Origin: CAZMXS01 sp964570325
Lineage (GTDB): Bacteria; Verrucomicrobiota; Kiritimatiellia; CAIQIC01; CAZMXS01
Length of the DNA stretch: 13,231 bases
Assembly (NCBI GenBank): GCA_964570325.1
Contig: CAZMXS010000096.1
Location: forward strand, 1 to 13,231
Reading direction: 5' to 3'
Part shown: positions 1 to 7,455 of the stretch, piece after piece
Layout of the letters: each line of letters begins with the position of its first letter
How positions within the stretch are numbered: the first letter of the stretch is position 1
Notes under the pieces: generated by a model
What the model was told of the DNA's origin: nothing
Seen by the model: the letters and a program-made list of their open reading frames with translations, nothing else
The model's database searches: none
Program-made: the position numbers and the translations under genes

Positions 1-455
1 CGCCTCCCCCACCGCCGGCCCCGCAACTGACCATCGTTTCGGCCGACCAGAACCGGTTGCCACAACGGGAGGATGCCGACGAGATTCGCCTGCTGAAGAT
101 CACGTTGGACAACGCGGAACCCGCGGGCGCGGTGGACCCGCGCGCCGTCCGCCTGGATGTGGTGTTCTTCGATGAGACGGAGCCCGGCCAGTTCGCGCCC
201 AGCGCCGCCGCGCGGCCCATCGCCCCACTGATCCCCGAGGGCGCCTGGGAACCGGGCATCCCGAAAACATTGAACGCCACTTATTTCGTGCCCCGTGGCG
301 CGCGTTCCGCCGCGGGCCAGACAACCGGCCGTTTCCACGGCTATGTTATCCGCCTCTTTTATCGCGGGATCCTGCAAGATGAACTGGCCTGGCCGCGCAA
401 TTTGTTGCGCGCTTCGGCGCTCAAGTCCGAGCCGGCCGACCGCGCCGCGCGGTGA
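1..455 (+). CDS. Hypothetical protein, C-terminal part (cut by left edge)
   Basis: The reading frame is open from base 3 to a TGA at 453-455 with no stop, so the true start lies outside the window. The visible part begins with a proline-rich stretch (PPPPPAP), a likely flexible linker, followed by about 140 residues of a compact mixed domain with alternating hydrophobic residues (RLLKITLDN, LDVVFFDE, ATYFVPRG, GYVIRLFYRG). That pattern suggests a beta-sandwich. The tail is Arg/Ala-rich. I do not recognise a named family. The in-frame TTG at 57 could be read as a start, but the open upstream frame and proline linker make an N-terminally longer protein more likely. The next gene starts 21 bp downstream on the same strand, so the two may be co-transcribed. 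No catalytic motif is visible. Confidence 0.7.
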   Translation, partial: PPPPPAPQLTIVSADQNRLPQREDADEIRLLKITLDNAEPAGAVDPRAVRLDVVFFDETEPGQFAPSAAARPIAPLIPEGAWEPGIPKTLNATYFVPRGARSAAGQTTGRFHGYVIRLFYRGILQDELAWPRNLLRASALKSEPADRAAR

Positions 456-476
456 TGCAAACGGGAAAGGATGGCC

Positions 477-1304
477 ATGCGCGAAAAAATATCGGCTTGC
501 GTGATTGCTTTCAACGAGGAGCGCAAGATCCGCCGGTGTCTGCAGAGCCTGACGTGGTGCGATGAAATCATCGTGGTGGATAGTTTCAGTTCAGACCACA
601 CGGTGGAAATCTGCAAGGAATTCACCGACCGCGTGTATCAGCACGAGTGGTTGGGCTACGTCGGCCAACGCAACATGGTGCGTGAACTGTCGCGTTATCC
701 GTGGATCCTGTTTCTGGATTCCGACGAAGAGGTTTCGCCCGGCCTGCGCGACGAGATCCTCAACGAGTTCGAGCGCGGCACCGGCAAGTACCTGGGGTAC
801 GAGTTCCCGCGCCAGGTATACTACCTGGGCCGCTGGATCCGGCATGGCGAGTGGTATCCCGACGTCAAACTCCGGCTTTTCAAGAAGGAGTTCGGGCGCA
901 CCGAGGGGCAGGAGCCGCACGACAAGGTAGTCGTCAACGGGCCGGTCAAGCGGCTCAAGCATCCCGTCTGGCACTACACCTATGACGACCTGCGCGATCA
1001 TCTCGACACGCTGAACCGGTTCTCGACCATCACCGCCCAGCAGAAGTTCGTGCAGGGCTCGCCATTCCGCTGGAGCGATCTGCTGCTCCGGCCCAAGTTC
1101 CGTTTCATCAAGGGCTATCTGCTCCGGCTCGGTTTCCTGGATGGGACCCACGGATTCATCATCGCGCTGGTCAGCGCCTTTGGCGCCCTGTTGAAATACG
1201 CCAAACTTTGGGAGCTGCACCTACGCCAGAAGGCCGGCTATAAGGATTTGCCGGACCTGCCGCCAATACCGATCCGCAAGCCCCCGCAATCGGATATTGA
1301 ATAA
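477..1304 (+). CDS. Glycosyltransferase family 2, WaaE/KdtX-like (LPS core beta-1,4-glucosyltransferase family)
   Basis: This is a GT-A fold enzyme predicted to transfer a sugar from a nucleotide-sugar donor to a lipid-linked or LPS-core acceptor at the cytoplasmic face. The N-terminus has the GT2 start (ISACVIAFNEE), then CDEIIVVDSFSSDHT, and the metal/nucleotide-binding DxD as FLDSDEE near residues 81-83. The C-terminal half carries the WaaE-type hydrophobic block (RFIKGYLLRLGFLDG, then KYAKLWEL). Length (275 aa) is normal for the family. ATG 477 was chosen because GGGAAAGG (463-470) sits 6 nt upstream. An in-frame ATG at 471 directly abuts that motif, giving two more residues, and cannot be excluded. 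It follows the truncated gene by 21 bp and converges on the sulfatase-like gene. The substrate cannot be told from sequence; many relatives are annotated only as family 2 glycosyltransferase. Confidence 0.9.
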   Translation: MREKISACVIAFNEERKIRRCLQSLTWCDEIIVVDSFSSDHTVEICKEFTDRVYQHEWLGYVGQRNMVRELSRYPWILFLDSDEEVSPGLRDEILNEFERGTGKYLGYEFPRQVYYLGRWIRHGEWYPDVKLRLFKKEFGRTEGQEPHDKVVVNGPVKRLKHPVWHYTYDDLRDHLDTLNRFSTITAQQKFVQGSPFRWSDLLLRPKFRFIKGYLLRLGFLDGTHGFIIALVSAFGALLKYAKLWELHLRQKAGYKDLPDLPPIPIRKPPQSDIE

Positions 1305-1319
1305 CGCCCACTGTGCCCA

Positions 1320-1350
1320 GGCGCGCGAGCGAGCGGCCCGCCGGCGCGCC
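1320..1350. terminator. Possible bidirectional terminator hairpin
   Basis: A perfect 7-bp GC-only inverted repeat (GGCGCGC at 1320-1326, GCGCGCC at 1344-1350) with a 17-nt loop lies in the 64-bp gap between two convergent genes. There is no U-tract on either side. The position favours a terminator role, but GC-rich DNA makes such stems common. Confidence 0.3.
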
Positions 1351-1368
1351 CTCCAGCACGCACCGGCA

Positions 1369-2580
1369 TTATTCCAGGTAGCCAAGGTCGCGCAGGCGCT
1401 GCTCGATGGTGGCTTGTTCGGCAGCCGTCAGCGCCGGCGCGGCCGCGCCCGCGCGCGCTTCAACCGCCGCCACGCGCTCGCGAAACTGCCGTGTGCGTTC
1501 AGGCTCGGCGGCCGCCAGGTTGACGCGCTCGCGCGGATCGGTCGCGAGTCGGTAGAGTTCTTCCGGCCGCTCGGGCGCCTGCGGCGCGGCGATGTATTTC
1601 CATTCCGCCGTCCGCCAACCCACGCGCCGGTCGCGCGGCGAACCGCGCAATTTGCCGATGGCCTCGATGAAACATTCAAGACCCAGGTCCACGCCGGACC
1701 GAACCGCCGGCAGCAGGCTGACGCCGTCCAGTCCCGGCGGAATGGCCGCCCCGGCCAGATCAAGCAAGGTCGGCATTAAATCAACCTGGCGCACCAACTG
1801 GGGCACGACCGCGCCGGCCGGCAGATGGCCCGGGGCAGCCAAGACCAGCGGAACGCGGATCAATTCCTCGTACACATCAATCTCGTGCCCCTCGCGCTTG
1901 GGCACCCGCGCCGGGCCCAGAATGTCGCGGCACAACCGATACCAGCGGTATTCGAGGTTGTTTTCAATCAACCGCTCGCCATGGTCGCCGTGGATCAGGA
2001 TGGCGGTATCGGCCGGCAGGGCGGCCAGCAGCGGCGCGAGCGTCGCGTCCAGCGCGGCCAGCGCCCGATCATAACGCGTGCGACCGAACCGTCGCCGTTT
2101 GAAAGCCGGCAGTACCTTGCGCGGTGTGTGCAACTCCCAAAGATGCAAAAAAAGAAACCACGGCTCAGGCCAGGCGCGCCGGCGCAGGCGGTCAATGAAG
2201 CCGGCGCCCCATCCGTCAGACAGGTATTCGCGGGCATGCCGCAAATGATATTCCTTGAAACCACGGTCGAGCCCGTTTTCCGGCCCGAGCGGCCCGGTGA
2301 CTTCGGCCACCGTGTGATAACCGGCAGCCTGCAACTGCTGCGGCAGCGTCGGACAGTCCGGATTCAGCCGGTGGCCGCCAATTGCGCGCACGCCGTGCCG
2401 GGGTGAATAGACTCCCGTCAGCATCGTCGCCACGCAGGGCGTGGTGGACGAGGCGCCGGCAATCGCCTGGGTGAAGCGCACGCCGCGCCCGGCCACCGCA
2501 TCCAGGTTCGGGGTCGGAGCGCGACCACCGGCGAGGGCGTCCGCGCGCAGGCAGTCAATCAGCAGAAACAAGATATTCAT
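1369..2580 (-). CDS. Sulfatase-like hydrolase/transferase (alkaline phosphatase superfamily) lacking the formylglycine Cys
   Basis: This 403-residue protein has the sulfatase fold signatures in order: LLIDCLRAD with metal ligand D9, a nucleophile loop at 44-56 (SSTTPCVATMLTG), HLWELHTPR with H151, HGDHGE with metal ligands D199/H200, EELIRVPLVLAAPG, and a C-terminal RDLGYLE. Aligned to the sulfatase signature C-x-P-x-R-x2-LL-TG, Thr46 replaces the Cys/Ser that becomes formylglycine and Val50 replaces the Arg. A normal arylsulfatase mechanism is therefore unlikely. Thr-nucleophile members of the superfamily include phosphodiesterases and phosphoethanolamine transferases, so a phospho-ester hydrolase or transferase is plausible. 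No signal peptide or membrane segment is seen, which suggests a cytoplasmic protein. The start is set by AGGGAAGG 8 nt upstream; a frame-open extension to 2634 is basic and unlike the family. It converges on the GT2 gene. Confidence 0.88.
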   Translation of the reverse strand: MNILFLLIDCLRADALAGGRAPTPNLDAVAGRGVRFTQAIAGASSTTPCVATMLTGVYSPRHGVRAIGGHRLNPDCPTLPQQLQAAGYHTVAEVTGPLGPENGLDRGFKEYHLRHAREYLSDGWGAGFIDRLRRRAWPEPWFLFLHLWELHTPRKVLPAFKRRRFGRTRYDRALAALDATLAPLLAALPADTAILIHGDHGERLIENNLEYRWYRLCRDILGPARVPKREGHEIDVYEELIRVPLVLAAPGHLPAGAVVPQLVRQVDLMPTLLDLAGAAIPPGLDGVSLLPAVRSGVDLGLECFIEAIGKLRGSPRDRRVGWRTAEWKYIAAPQAPERPEELYRLATDPRERVNLAAAEPERTRQFRERVAAVEARAGAAAPALTAAEQATIEQRLRDLGYLE

Positions 2581-2588
2581 CGGCCAGA

Positions 2589-2596
2589 CCTTCCCT
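2589..2596 (-). promoter_or_regulatory. Ribosome binding site of the sulfatase-like gene
   Basis: AGGGAAGG read on the minus strand lies 8 nt before the ATG at 2580. It supports that start over the upstream in-frame ATG at 2634, and the conserved N-terminus (NILFLLID) begins immediately after the chosen start. Confidence 0.6.
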
Positions 2597-2928
2597 GATT
2601 TTCGCGGCGCTTTCAAGGTTTTGGTGCGGCCCACCGCGCGCCATTTTTGGTGGCGCCCAGCTCCGCCCAGGAGCAGGCGCGCGACAGTATCCGGGTTGGA
2701 TTCAGCCGCCCAACGGATTTAGAGCCATGGCGCGCTTTGCGGCCACCCCAACCGGGCTGTGGGCAGGGACAGACCGCCGGGCCGTCCACTGTCAGACCAT
2801 CCGCACGCGACGGAAGCCGCGTGCCACGGAGTCCCCCCGTGTCATTCAGTTGGAGATGGGCGCTACATTGTGTTGCGCGCACGCTTTCCGAATCCGACAT
2901 TGGAACAAGGAAAGGGTTGACGATTGAA

Positions 2929-2945
2929 GCGGGCAGGATGCCCGC
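2929..2945. repeat. Short perfect hairpin in the divergent intergenic region
   Basis: GCGGGCA and TGCCCGC form a 7-bp stem with a 3-nt loop (GGA). Its role is unknown. It could be part of a degenerate intergenic repeat or a transcript stem. It lies about 195 bp upstream of the propeller gene start. Confidence 0.4.
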
Positions 2946-3138
2946 GCACCATCGGACGCTTTGTGGAAGCGTGGTTATTCCCATTGACGGAACATCCGTA
3001 GAGCCTTCGGCATACGTGATGCTTCTGATGAAAGATCCTTACTGAATTAACAATAATTGCCGATTCTTCTATTACATCTAAACCACCCACGGGATCCGGC
3101 AACCACTCCGCGCATACGGGATTGGAGAAAGGCGTGTC

Positions 3139-6100
3139 ATGAAGAACCAGCATGTCTGGCAGTTGATGTCCCCGACGATTCTGGGCGTTGTTGCGGCGAT
3201 TTTAATGGCCGCCGGCATCCTCAACGCCTTGGCGGAGAACCGGCCCACCGTCCAGTTGCGCGTCGTGGACCAGCAACTCCAGATGGGCACAGACTCCGAA
3301 ATGCCCTATTATATCCAATGGTGCGCCCCTGGCGCGCCCTGGCAGACTTGGAACGACAACTCGGCATTTTCTGCCGCCCAGAAGCCTGTCTGGCTCCGGG
3401 GCGTTTTCCAGCCAGGCGAAGCCACCAGTTGGGATTTGCCGTCGGACGCCACCCAAATCCTGCTCCCCAACGGACCCGACGTCATCCGCAAGGACGGCAA
3501 GGCTTGGAGTACCATCGGTGTGCGACAGCCTGACGGCAGTGTCAGCGGCCTGGCCCCGACGTTCTTCGCCGACGCCCCCGCCGGCGACCTCCCCGCCGGA
3601 GCAGCCAGCCGCGCCAATCTGATTTGGTTCAATCCGGGCAACCGCAACATCGCCGAGTGGATTCTCAACACCACCGGCGCCACCCAGGCCACCTTCGCCG
3701 TCGGCGCCGCCGCCGCCGGCTACACCCCCGCCGGCATGGGCGACATCAACGGCGACCACATCAGCGATATCTTCCTCTATAACACCAATCTCAACAAGGT
3801 CATCGTCTGGTTCCTGAACGCCGATGGAACTTACTCCTCCAACGTCATGGTCAACGGCGGCCAATCCATGACCGCCGGCTGGTTGCTGCGCGCCATTGGC
3901 GACATTGACGGCAACCAAACGGCGGACATCGTCTGGCATAGCTCGGTTTCGCGCATGGTGGCCTATTGGCTGATCAACCCCGACGGCACGCTCTCTTCCT
4001 ACGGCTTCTGCACCAACACACCCATGAGCGCCGGCTGGTCCCTCGACGCCTCGGGCGACATCAACGGCGACAACACGATGGACCTGATCTGGCACAATGC
4101 CACCACCCGCCGGGTCGCCTACTGGCTCTTGAACCCCGACGGCACACTCAACACGGCGGGTTTCTGCACAACTAACACCATGGCCGCCGGCTGGCAGATT
4201 CGCGGCGCGGGCGACATCAAGGGCGACGGTACGATCGGCATCCTCTGGCATAATGCCAACACCAAGCAGGTCGCCTACTGGCTGCTGGGGACCAGCGGGC
4301 TGCTGACCGGCTCCGGGTTGTGCTTCGGCGGCACGATGTCCGGCGGCTGGGAGCTGGATGCGACGCCGGACATTGACCGCGACGGCCGGATTGACGTGGC
4401 CTGGTTCAACACCAGCACGCGCAAAGCGGCCTACTGGCTGCTGGCGACCAACGGCACGCTGGCGGCTTCCGGCTTCTGCACCACCAACGCGGTGGCCAAC
4501 GGCTACGGCCTCTACGGCGCCGGCGGATGCCTGCCGCCGGGTGAGGAGAATGTCTGGACCGAGGTGATCGGCCTGCCCTCGGCCTCGTACGCGGGCGGCG
4601 CGGACACGCTTGGATCGTATGTCTATTACGTCGGCGGTAACAAGGTGAATGTGATCACCAACGTTTATCGCTTCAGCGGCACGAGTTGGACCGAGGTGAA
4701 AGGTCTACCGAGTGCGCGCGGCGGCCACACGGTGTGCACTTACGCCGGCGACCTGTACGCCATCGGCGGCTTTAACGTCGCTTCCCAGTTCACGACCAAT
4801 GTTTTCAAGTTCGACGGCGCAAACTGGACCGAAGTCGCCGGAATACCGCAAACGGTGGTCGGCGCGAGTTCCGCCGTACTCGGCGACCGGCTGTACGTCA
4901 TCGGCGGTTTTTCCGATATCGGCGTATATACCAACGTGCTCGCATACGACGGCACTAACTGGACCGAAGTCGCGGGCCTGCCGGGCGAACGCTATGCGCA
5001 GGGCGTGGCCACATTGGGCGGCTACATCTACGCGGCCGGCGGCGTGCTGAATGACTATGTCACGATGGTGACCAACGTGTACCGCTTCGACGGCGCGAAC
5101 TGGACTGAAGTCGCCGGAATGCCGGTCCGGAATCGAAACTTCACATTGACGGCGGTGAATGGCGCCCTGTATGCCGCGGGCGGCTTGGACGACGTGGTAA
5201 AGACCAATGCCTACATGTTCACCGGCTCCAGTTGGACGGAAGTGGCCGGAATGCCGCAGCCGCGCCGCAGTCATGCGGCCGCCGCGCTGGGCGGCTATCT
5301 CTACGTAATGGGCGGCGAGGAGAGTGGCGAGGTTACCAATGTGTATCGCTACCAGCCGGAATCGATCGTTGCGGACGAAGGCGAATCGACGCTGCCCACC
5401 TTCGCGGCGGAACCCGTGGACGGCGGCGGCGCCTCGGACTGGACCGCCGACGGCCTCGACACGCCCGACTACAGCCTCTCCGGCGTCTCCGAGTTCGGCG
5501 GCTCCTTCGCGGGCGACCCCGTGCCCGCCGGCGCGGCCACCCGCGCCAACCTGATCTGGTACAACACCGCCAACCGCAACATCGCCGAGTGGATTCTCAA
5601 TACCACCGGCGCCACCCAAGCCACCTTCGCCGTCGGCGACGACGCCGCCGGCTACACCCCCGCCGGCATGGGCGACGTCGAGGGCGACGGCGTCAGCGAC
5701 ATCATCCTCTACAACACCAACCTCAACAAGGTCATGGTCTGGTTCCTCGACAACGAAGGCCAATACCGCACCAACCTGCTGGTCAACGGCGGCCTGCCCA
5801 TGACCTCCGGCTGGCTGCTGCGCGCCATCGGCGACATTGACACCGACGGCCGCGTCGACCTCGTCTGGCACAGCTCCGTCACCCGCAAGGTCGCCTACTG
5901 GATCCTCAACACCGACGGCACCCTCATGACCTACGGCCTGTGCACCAACACACCCATGAGCGCCGGCTGGTCCCTCGACGCCTCGGGCGACATCAACGGC
6001 GACAACACGATGGACCTGATCTGGCACAATGCCACCACCCGCCGGGTCGCCTACTGGCTCTTGAACCCCGACGGCACACTCAACACGGCGGGTTTCTGCA

Positions 6101-7269
6101 CAACTAACACCATGGCCGCCGGCTGGCAGATTCGCGGCGCGGGCGACATCAAGGGCGACGGTACGATCGGCATCCTCTGGCATAATGCCAACACCAAGCA
6201 GGTCGCCTACTGGCTGCTGGGGACCAGCGGGCTGCTGACCGGCTCCGGGTTGTGCTTCGGCGGCACGATGTCCGGCGGCTGGGAGCTGGATGCGACGCCG
6301 GACATTGACCGCGACGGCCGGATTGACGTGGCCTGGTTCAACACCAGCACGCGCAAAGCGGCCTACTGGCTGCTGGCGACCAACGGCACGCTGGCGGCTT
6401 CCGGCTTCTGCACCACCAACGCCGTGGCCAGCGGCTACGGCCTCTACGGCGCCGGCTACTGCCGGCCGGTGCCACCGGGTTCGTGGACGGCCGTTGATGG
6501 CCTGCCCATCGGCTCGAGCTATGGCGCCGCCGCGAAGTATAATGGCGCAATTTATTATACCGGTGGATTCAAAGGCGACCGCCCATCAACCAACGTTTAC
6601 GCTTACAATGGCGCCGATTGGGCGGAAACGAGGGGACTGCCGTTCTCGAATCGAAGCCACGCGGCATGTTCCTACGACGGCTATTTATATACCATCGGCG
6701 GCGGCTATCACGGAATGACGGCCACCAACGTCTGCCGCTTCGACGGCGCAAGCTGGACCGAAGTGGCGGGCCTGCCAAGCCCCATGATCTTCCTTGCGGC
6801 CGCCACGCTGCAGGACCGGATGTATGCACTCTACGACACCAGCGCCTGTAACTACAACGGAACGAGCTGGACCTCGGTGACCGGGCTGCCGGAAAAGCGC
6901 GATTTCATGGGCGCGGCCGAGCTGAACGGGGCGCTCTACGTGGTGGGCGGCCGGCATTACGACACGTATGTGATCAATACCAACGTGTTCCGCTATGACG
7001 GAACCAACTGGACGGAAGTGGCCGGGCTGCCGCAGGCCCGGTATGCGCTATCCGTCAACGCGCTGAACGGATATCTCTATGCCATCGGCGGCAGCGACAC
7101 AAACTGGCATTACACGACCACTATGTACCGGTACAATGGAGCAACCTGGACGGAGGCAGCCAGCCTGCCGATCCCGCTGTCTTACCACTCAAGCGCCGTG
7201 CTGAACGGATCCATATACGTGATGGGCGGCAGTCCGGAACTCACCAACGTGTACCGCTACACCCCGTAG
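3139..7269 (+). CDS. Giant secreted protein with two FG-GAP/VCBS-like + Kelch-like double propeller modules
   Basis: This 1376-residue protein starts with a clear Sec signal peptide (hydrophobic ILGVVAAILMAAG, cleavage predicted after ALA at 30-32) and a unique region at 33-151. Module 1 spans 152-740. Its FG-GAP/VCBS-like part has about five units, each with a Ca2+-loop-like start (GDINGDNTMD, GDIDGNQTAD) and a VAYWLLNPDGTL strand. Six Kelch-like units follow, of the form LYVIGG...TNVYRFDGTNWTEVAGLP. A linker (741-795) leads to module 2 (796-1376) with the same order. FG-GAP residues 152-453 align with 796-1097 without gaps, and 291-453 are identical. The second Kelch array is 8 residues shorter; its third unit (MYALYDTSA) has lost the Gly-Gly. 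No catalytic residues, C-terminal anchor or sorting motif are seen. It is likely an extracellular binding or structural protein; the ligand is unknown. GGAGAAAGG supports the start. Confidence 0.9.
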   Translation: MKNQHVWQLMSPTILGVVAAILMAAGILNALAENRPTVQLRVVDQQLQMGTDSEMPYYIQWCAPGAPWQTWNDNSAFSAAQKPVWLRGVFQPGEATSWDLPSDATQILLPNGPDVIRKDGKAWSTIGVRQPDGSVSGLAPTFFADAPAGDLPAGAASRANLIWFNPGNRNIAEWILNTTGATQATFAVGAAAAGYTPAGMGDINGDHISDIFLYNTNLNKVIVWFLNADGTYSSNVMVNGGQSMTAGWLLRAIGDIDGNQTADIVWHSSVSRMVAYWLINPDGTLSSYGFCTNTPMSAGWSLDASGDINGDNTMDLIWHNATTRRVAYWLLNPDGTLNTAGFCTTNTMAAGWQIRGAGDIKGDGTIGILWHNANTKQVAYWLLGTSGLLTGSGLCFGGTMSGGWELDATPDIDRDGRIDVAWFNTSTRKAAYWLLATNGTLAASGFCTTNAVANGYGLYGAGGCLPPGEENVWTEVIGLPSASYAGGADTLGSYVYYVGGNKVNVITNVYRFSGTSWTEVKGLPSARGGHTVCTYAGDLYAIGGFNVASQFTTNVFKFDGANWTEVAGIPQTVVGASSAVLGDRLYVIGGFSDIGVYTNVLAYDGTNWTEVAGLPGERYAQGVATLGGYIYAAGGVLNDYVTMVTNVYRFDGANWTEVAGMPVRNRNFTLTAVNGALYAAGGLDDVVKTNAYMFTGSSWTEVAGMPQPRRSHAAAALGGYLYVMGGEESGEVTNVYRYQPESIVADEGESTLPTFAAEPVDGGGASDWTADGLDTPDYSLSGVSEFGGSFAGDPVPAGAATRANLIWYNTANRNIAEWILNTTGATQATFAVGDDAAGYTPAGMGDVEGDGVSDIILYNTNLNKVMVWFLDNEGQYRTNLLVNGGLPMTSGWLLRAIGDIDTDGRVDLVWHSSVTRKVAYWILNTDGTLMTYGLCTNTPMSAGWSLDASGDINGDNTMDLIWHNATTRRVAYWLLNPDGTLNTAGFCTTNTMAAGWQIRGAGDIKGDGTIGILWHNANTKQVAYWLLGTSGLLTGSGLCFGGTMSGGWELDATPDIDRDGRIDVAWFNTSTRKAAYWLLATNGTLAASGFCTTNAVASGYGLYGAGYCRPVPPGSWTAVDGLPIGSSYGAAAKYNGAIYYTGGFKGDRPSTNVYAYNGADWAETRGLPFSNRSHAACSYDGYLYTIGGGYHGMTATNVCRFDGASWTEVAGLPSPMIFLAAATLQDRMYALYDTSACNYNGTSWTSVTGLPEKRDFMGAAELNGALYVVGGRHYDTYVINTNVFRYDGTNWTEVAGLPQARYALSVNALNGYLYAIGGSDTNWHYTTTMYRYNGATWTEAASLPIPLSYHSSAVLNGSIYVMGGSPELTNVYRYTP
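3592..5358 (+). repeat. Intragenic module, copy 1 (FG-GAP-like array then Kelch-like array)
   Basis: This encodes residues 152-740 of the giant secreted protein. It begins with PAGAASRANLIW and ends with VYRYQP. It aligns with copy 2 at an offset of exactly 1932 bp (644 codons) through the FG-GAP part, so the duplication is in frame. Similarity falls off in the Kelch part. Confidence 0.8.
4009..4490 (+). repeat. 482-bp perfect direct repeat, first copy
   Basis: I compared it base by base with 5941-6422 and found no difference. The first mismatches are at 4008 (C against G) and 4491 (G against C). It encodes most of three FG-GAP-like units. Flanking sequence at the same offset is clearly diverged, so the identity has sharp borders. 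Confidence 0.92.
5524..7266 (+). repeat. Intragenic module, copy 2 (FG-GAP-like array then Kelch-like array)
   Basis: This encodes residues 796-1376, beginning PAGAATRANLIW and ending VYRYTP at the protein C-terminus. It is 24 bp shorter than copy 1, with the loss in the Kelch array. A 51-to-55-residue acidic, Gly-rich linker separates it from copy 1. Confidence 0.8.
5941..6422 (+). repeat. 482-bp perfect direct repeat, second copy
   Basis: This is identical to 4009-4490 at an offset of 1932 bp. It includes all synonymous positions, unlike the flanks upstream (3592-4008 against 5524-5940), which differ at many silent and replacement sites. Confidence 0.92.
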
Positions 7270-7272
7270 CGC

Positions 7273-7303
7273 CGGGCGCAGAACTCTCGTCGGGGTGCGC
7301 CCG
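7273..7303 (+). terminator. Hairpin just after the giant propeller gene, probable terminator
   Basis: A perfect 8-bp stem (CGGGCGCA at 7273-7280, TGCGCCCG at 7296-7303) with a 15-nt loop starts 4 nt after the TAG stop. It lacks a following U-tract. Its position directly behind a stop codon favours transcription termination or mRNA 3'-end protection. Confidence 0.5.
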
Positions 7304-7409
7304 ATTCATGAAACGATGGATTTCGGGTTGTCCGCCAGTTTTTTCACAGCTTCGCAGCGGTGACGGCACACGGACCATAATCTCCTATACAACCCGCGCC
7401 CTATATTAA

Positions 7410-7423
7410 GTAAAACGTTTTAC
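7410..7423. promoter_or_regulatory. Perfect palindrome resembling a LacI/GalR-family operator
   Basis: GTAAAACGTTTTAC is a perfect 14-bp palindrome with the central CG and AAACGTTT core typical of LacI/GalR-family operators. It begins 3 nt after a TATATT hexamer (7402-7407) that could be a -10 box, which would put the operator over the transcription start, a classic repression site. The matching -35 position (7379-7384) is a poor match, so the promoter assignment is weak. It lies 32 bp before the ATG at 7456. No LacI-type regulator gene is in the window. Confidence 0.55.
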
Positions 7424-7455
7424 CCGCCGCCGGGAAAACCAATCACGAGGGTCGC

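Larger units (their letters stand above)
2581..3138. other. 558-bp divergent intergenic region without a credible gene
   Basis: This stretch separates the divergent sulfatase-like and giant propeller genes. Open frames across it (for example 2647-3045 on +) have biased composition and no recognisable protein features. It holds a GC-rich part (2600-2880), a REP-like motif copy (GGAAGCCGCGTGCCAC at 2812-2827), a short perfect hairpin (2929-2945), and an AT-rich part (about 3035-3085) just upstream of the propeller gene that would suit a promoter. TTGACG occurs at 2916-2921 and again near 2994, but neither has a convincing -10 at the right spacing. GGAGAAAGG precedes the ATG at 3139 by 6 nt. Confidence 0.6.

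Noticed and set aside
2581..2634. Longer start (ATG 2634) for the sulfatase-like gene
   Set aside because: The 18 extra residues are basic and not family-like, and a good ribosome site precedes ATG 2580 where the conserved first strand begins.
2916..3010. TTGACG hexamers as -35 boxes for the giant gene
   Set aside because: No acceptable -10 hexamer lies 16-18 bp downstream of either, so no promoter was called.
2647..3045. 132-residue open frame in the divergent intergenic region
   Set aside because: It has no ribosome site, no hydrophobic or repeat pattern and a composition typical of random GC-rich frames. It also spans the hairpin and repeat motif.
4705..6183. 492-residue open frame on the - strand inside the giant propeller gene (with a 349-residue one at 3202-4251)
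   Set aside because: These are complement-frame shadows of the repeat DNA. Both begin with the same sequence because they lie opposite the duplicated segment, and they have no recognisable fold or ribosome site.
3592..7266. Tandem repeats considered as a CRISPR array or mobile element
   Set aside because: The repeats are in frame, multiples of three, and encode propeller blades. There are no regular spacers, terminal inverted repeats or transposase.
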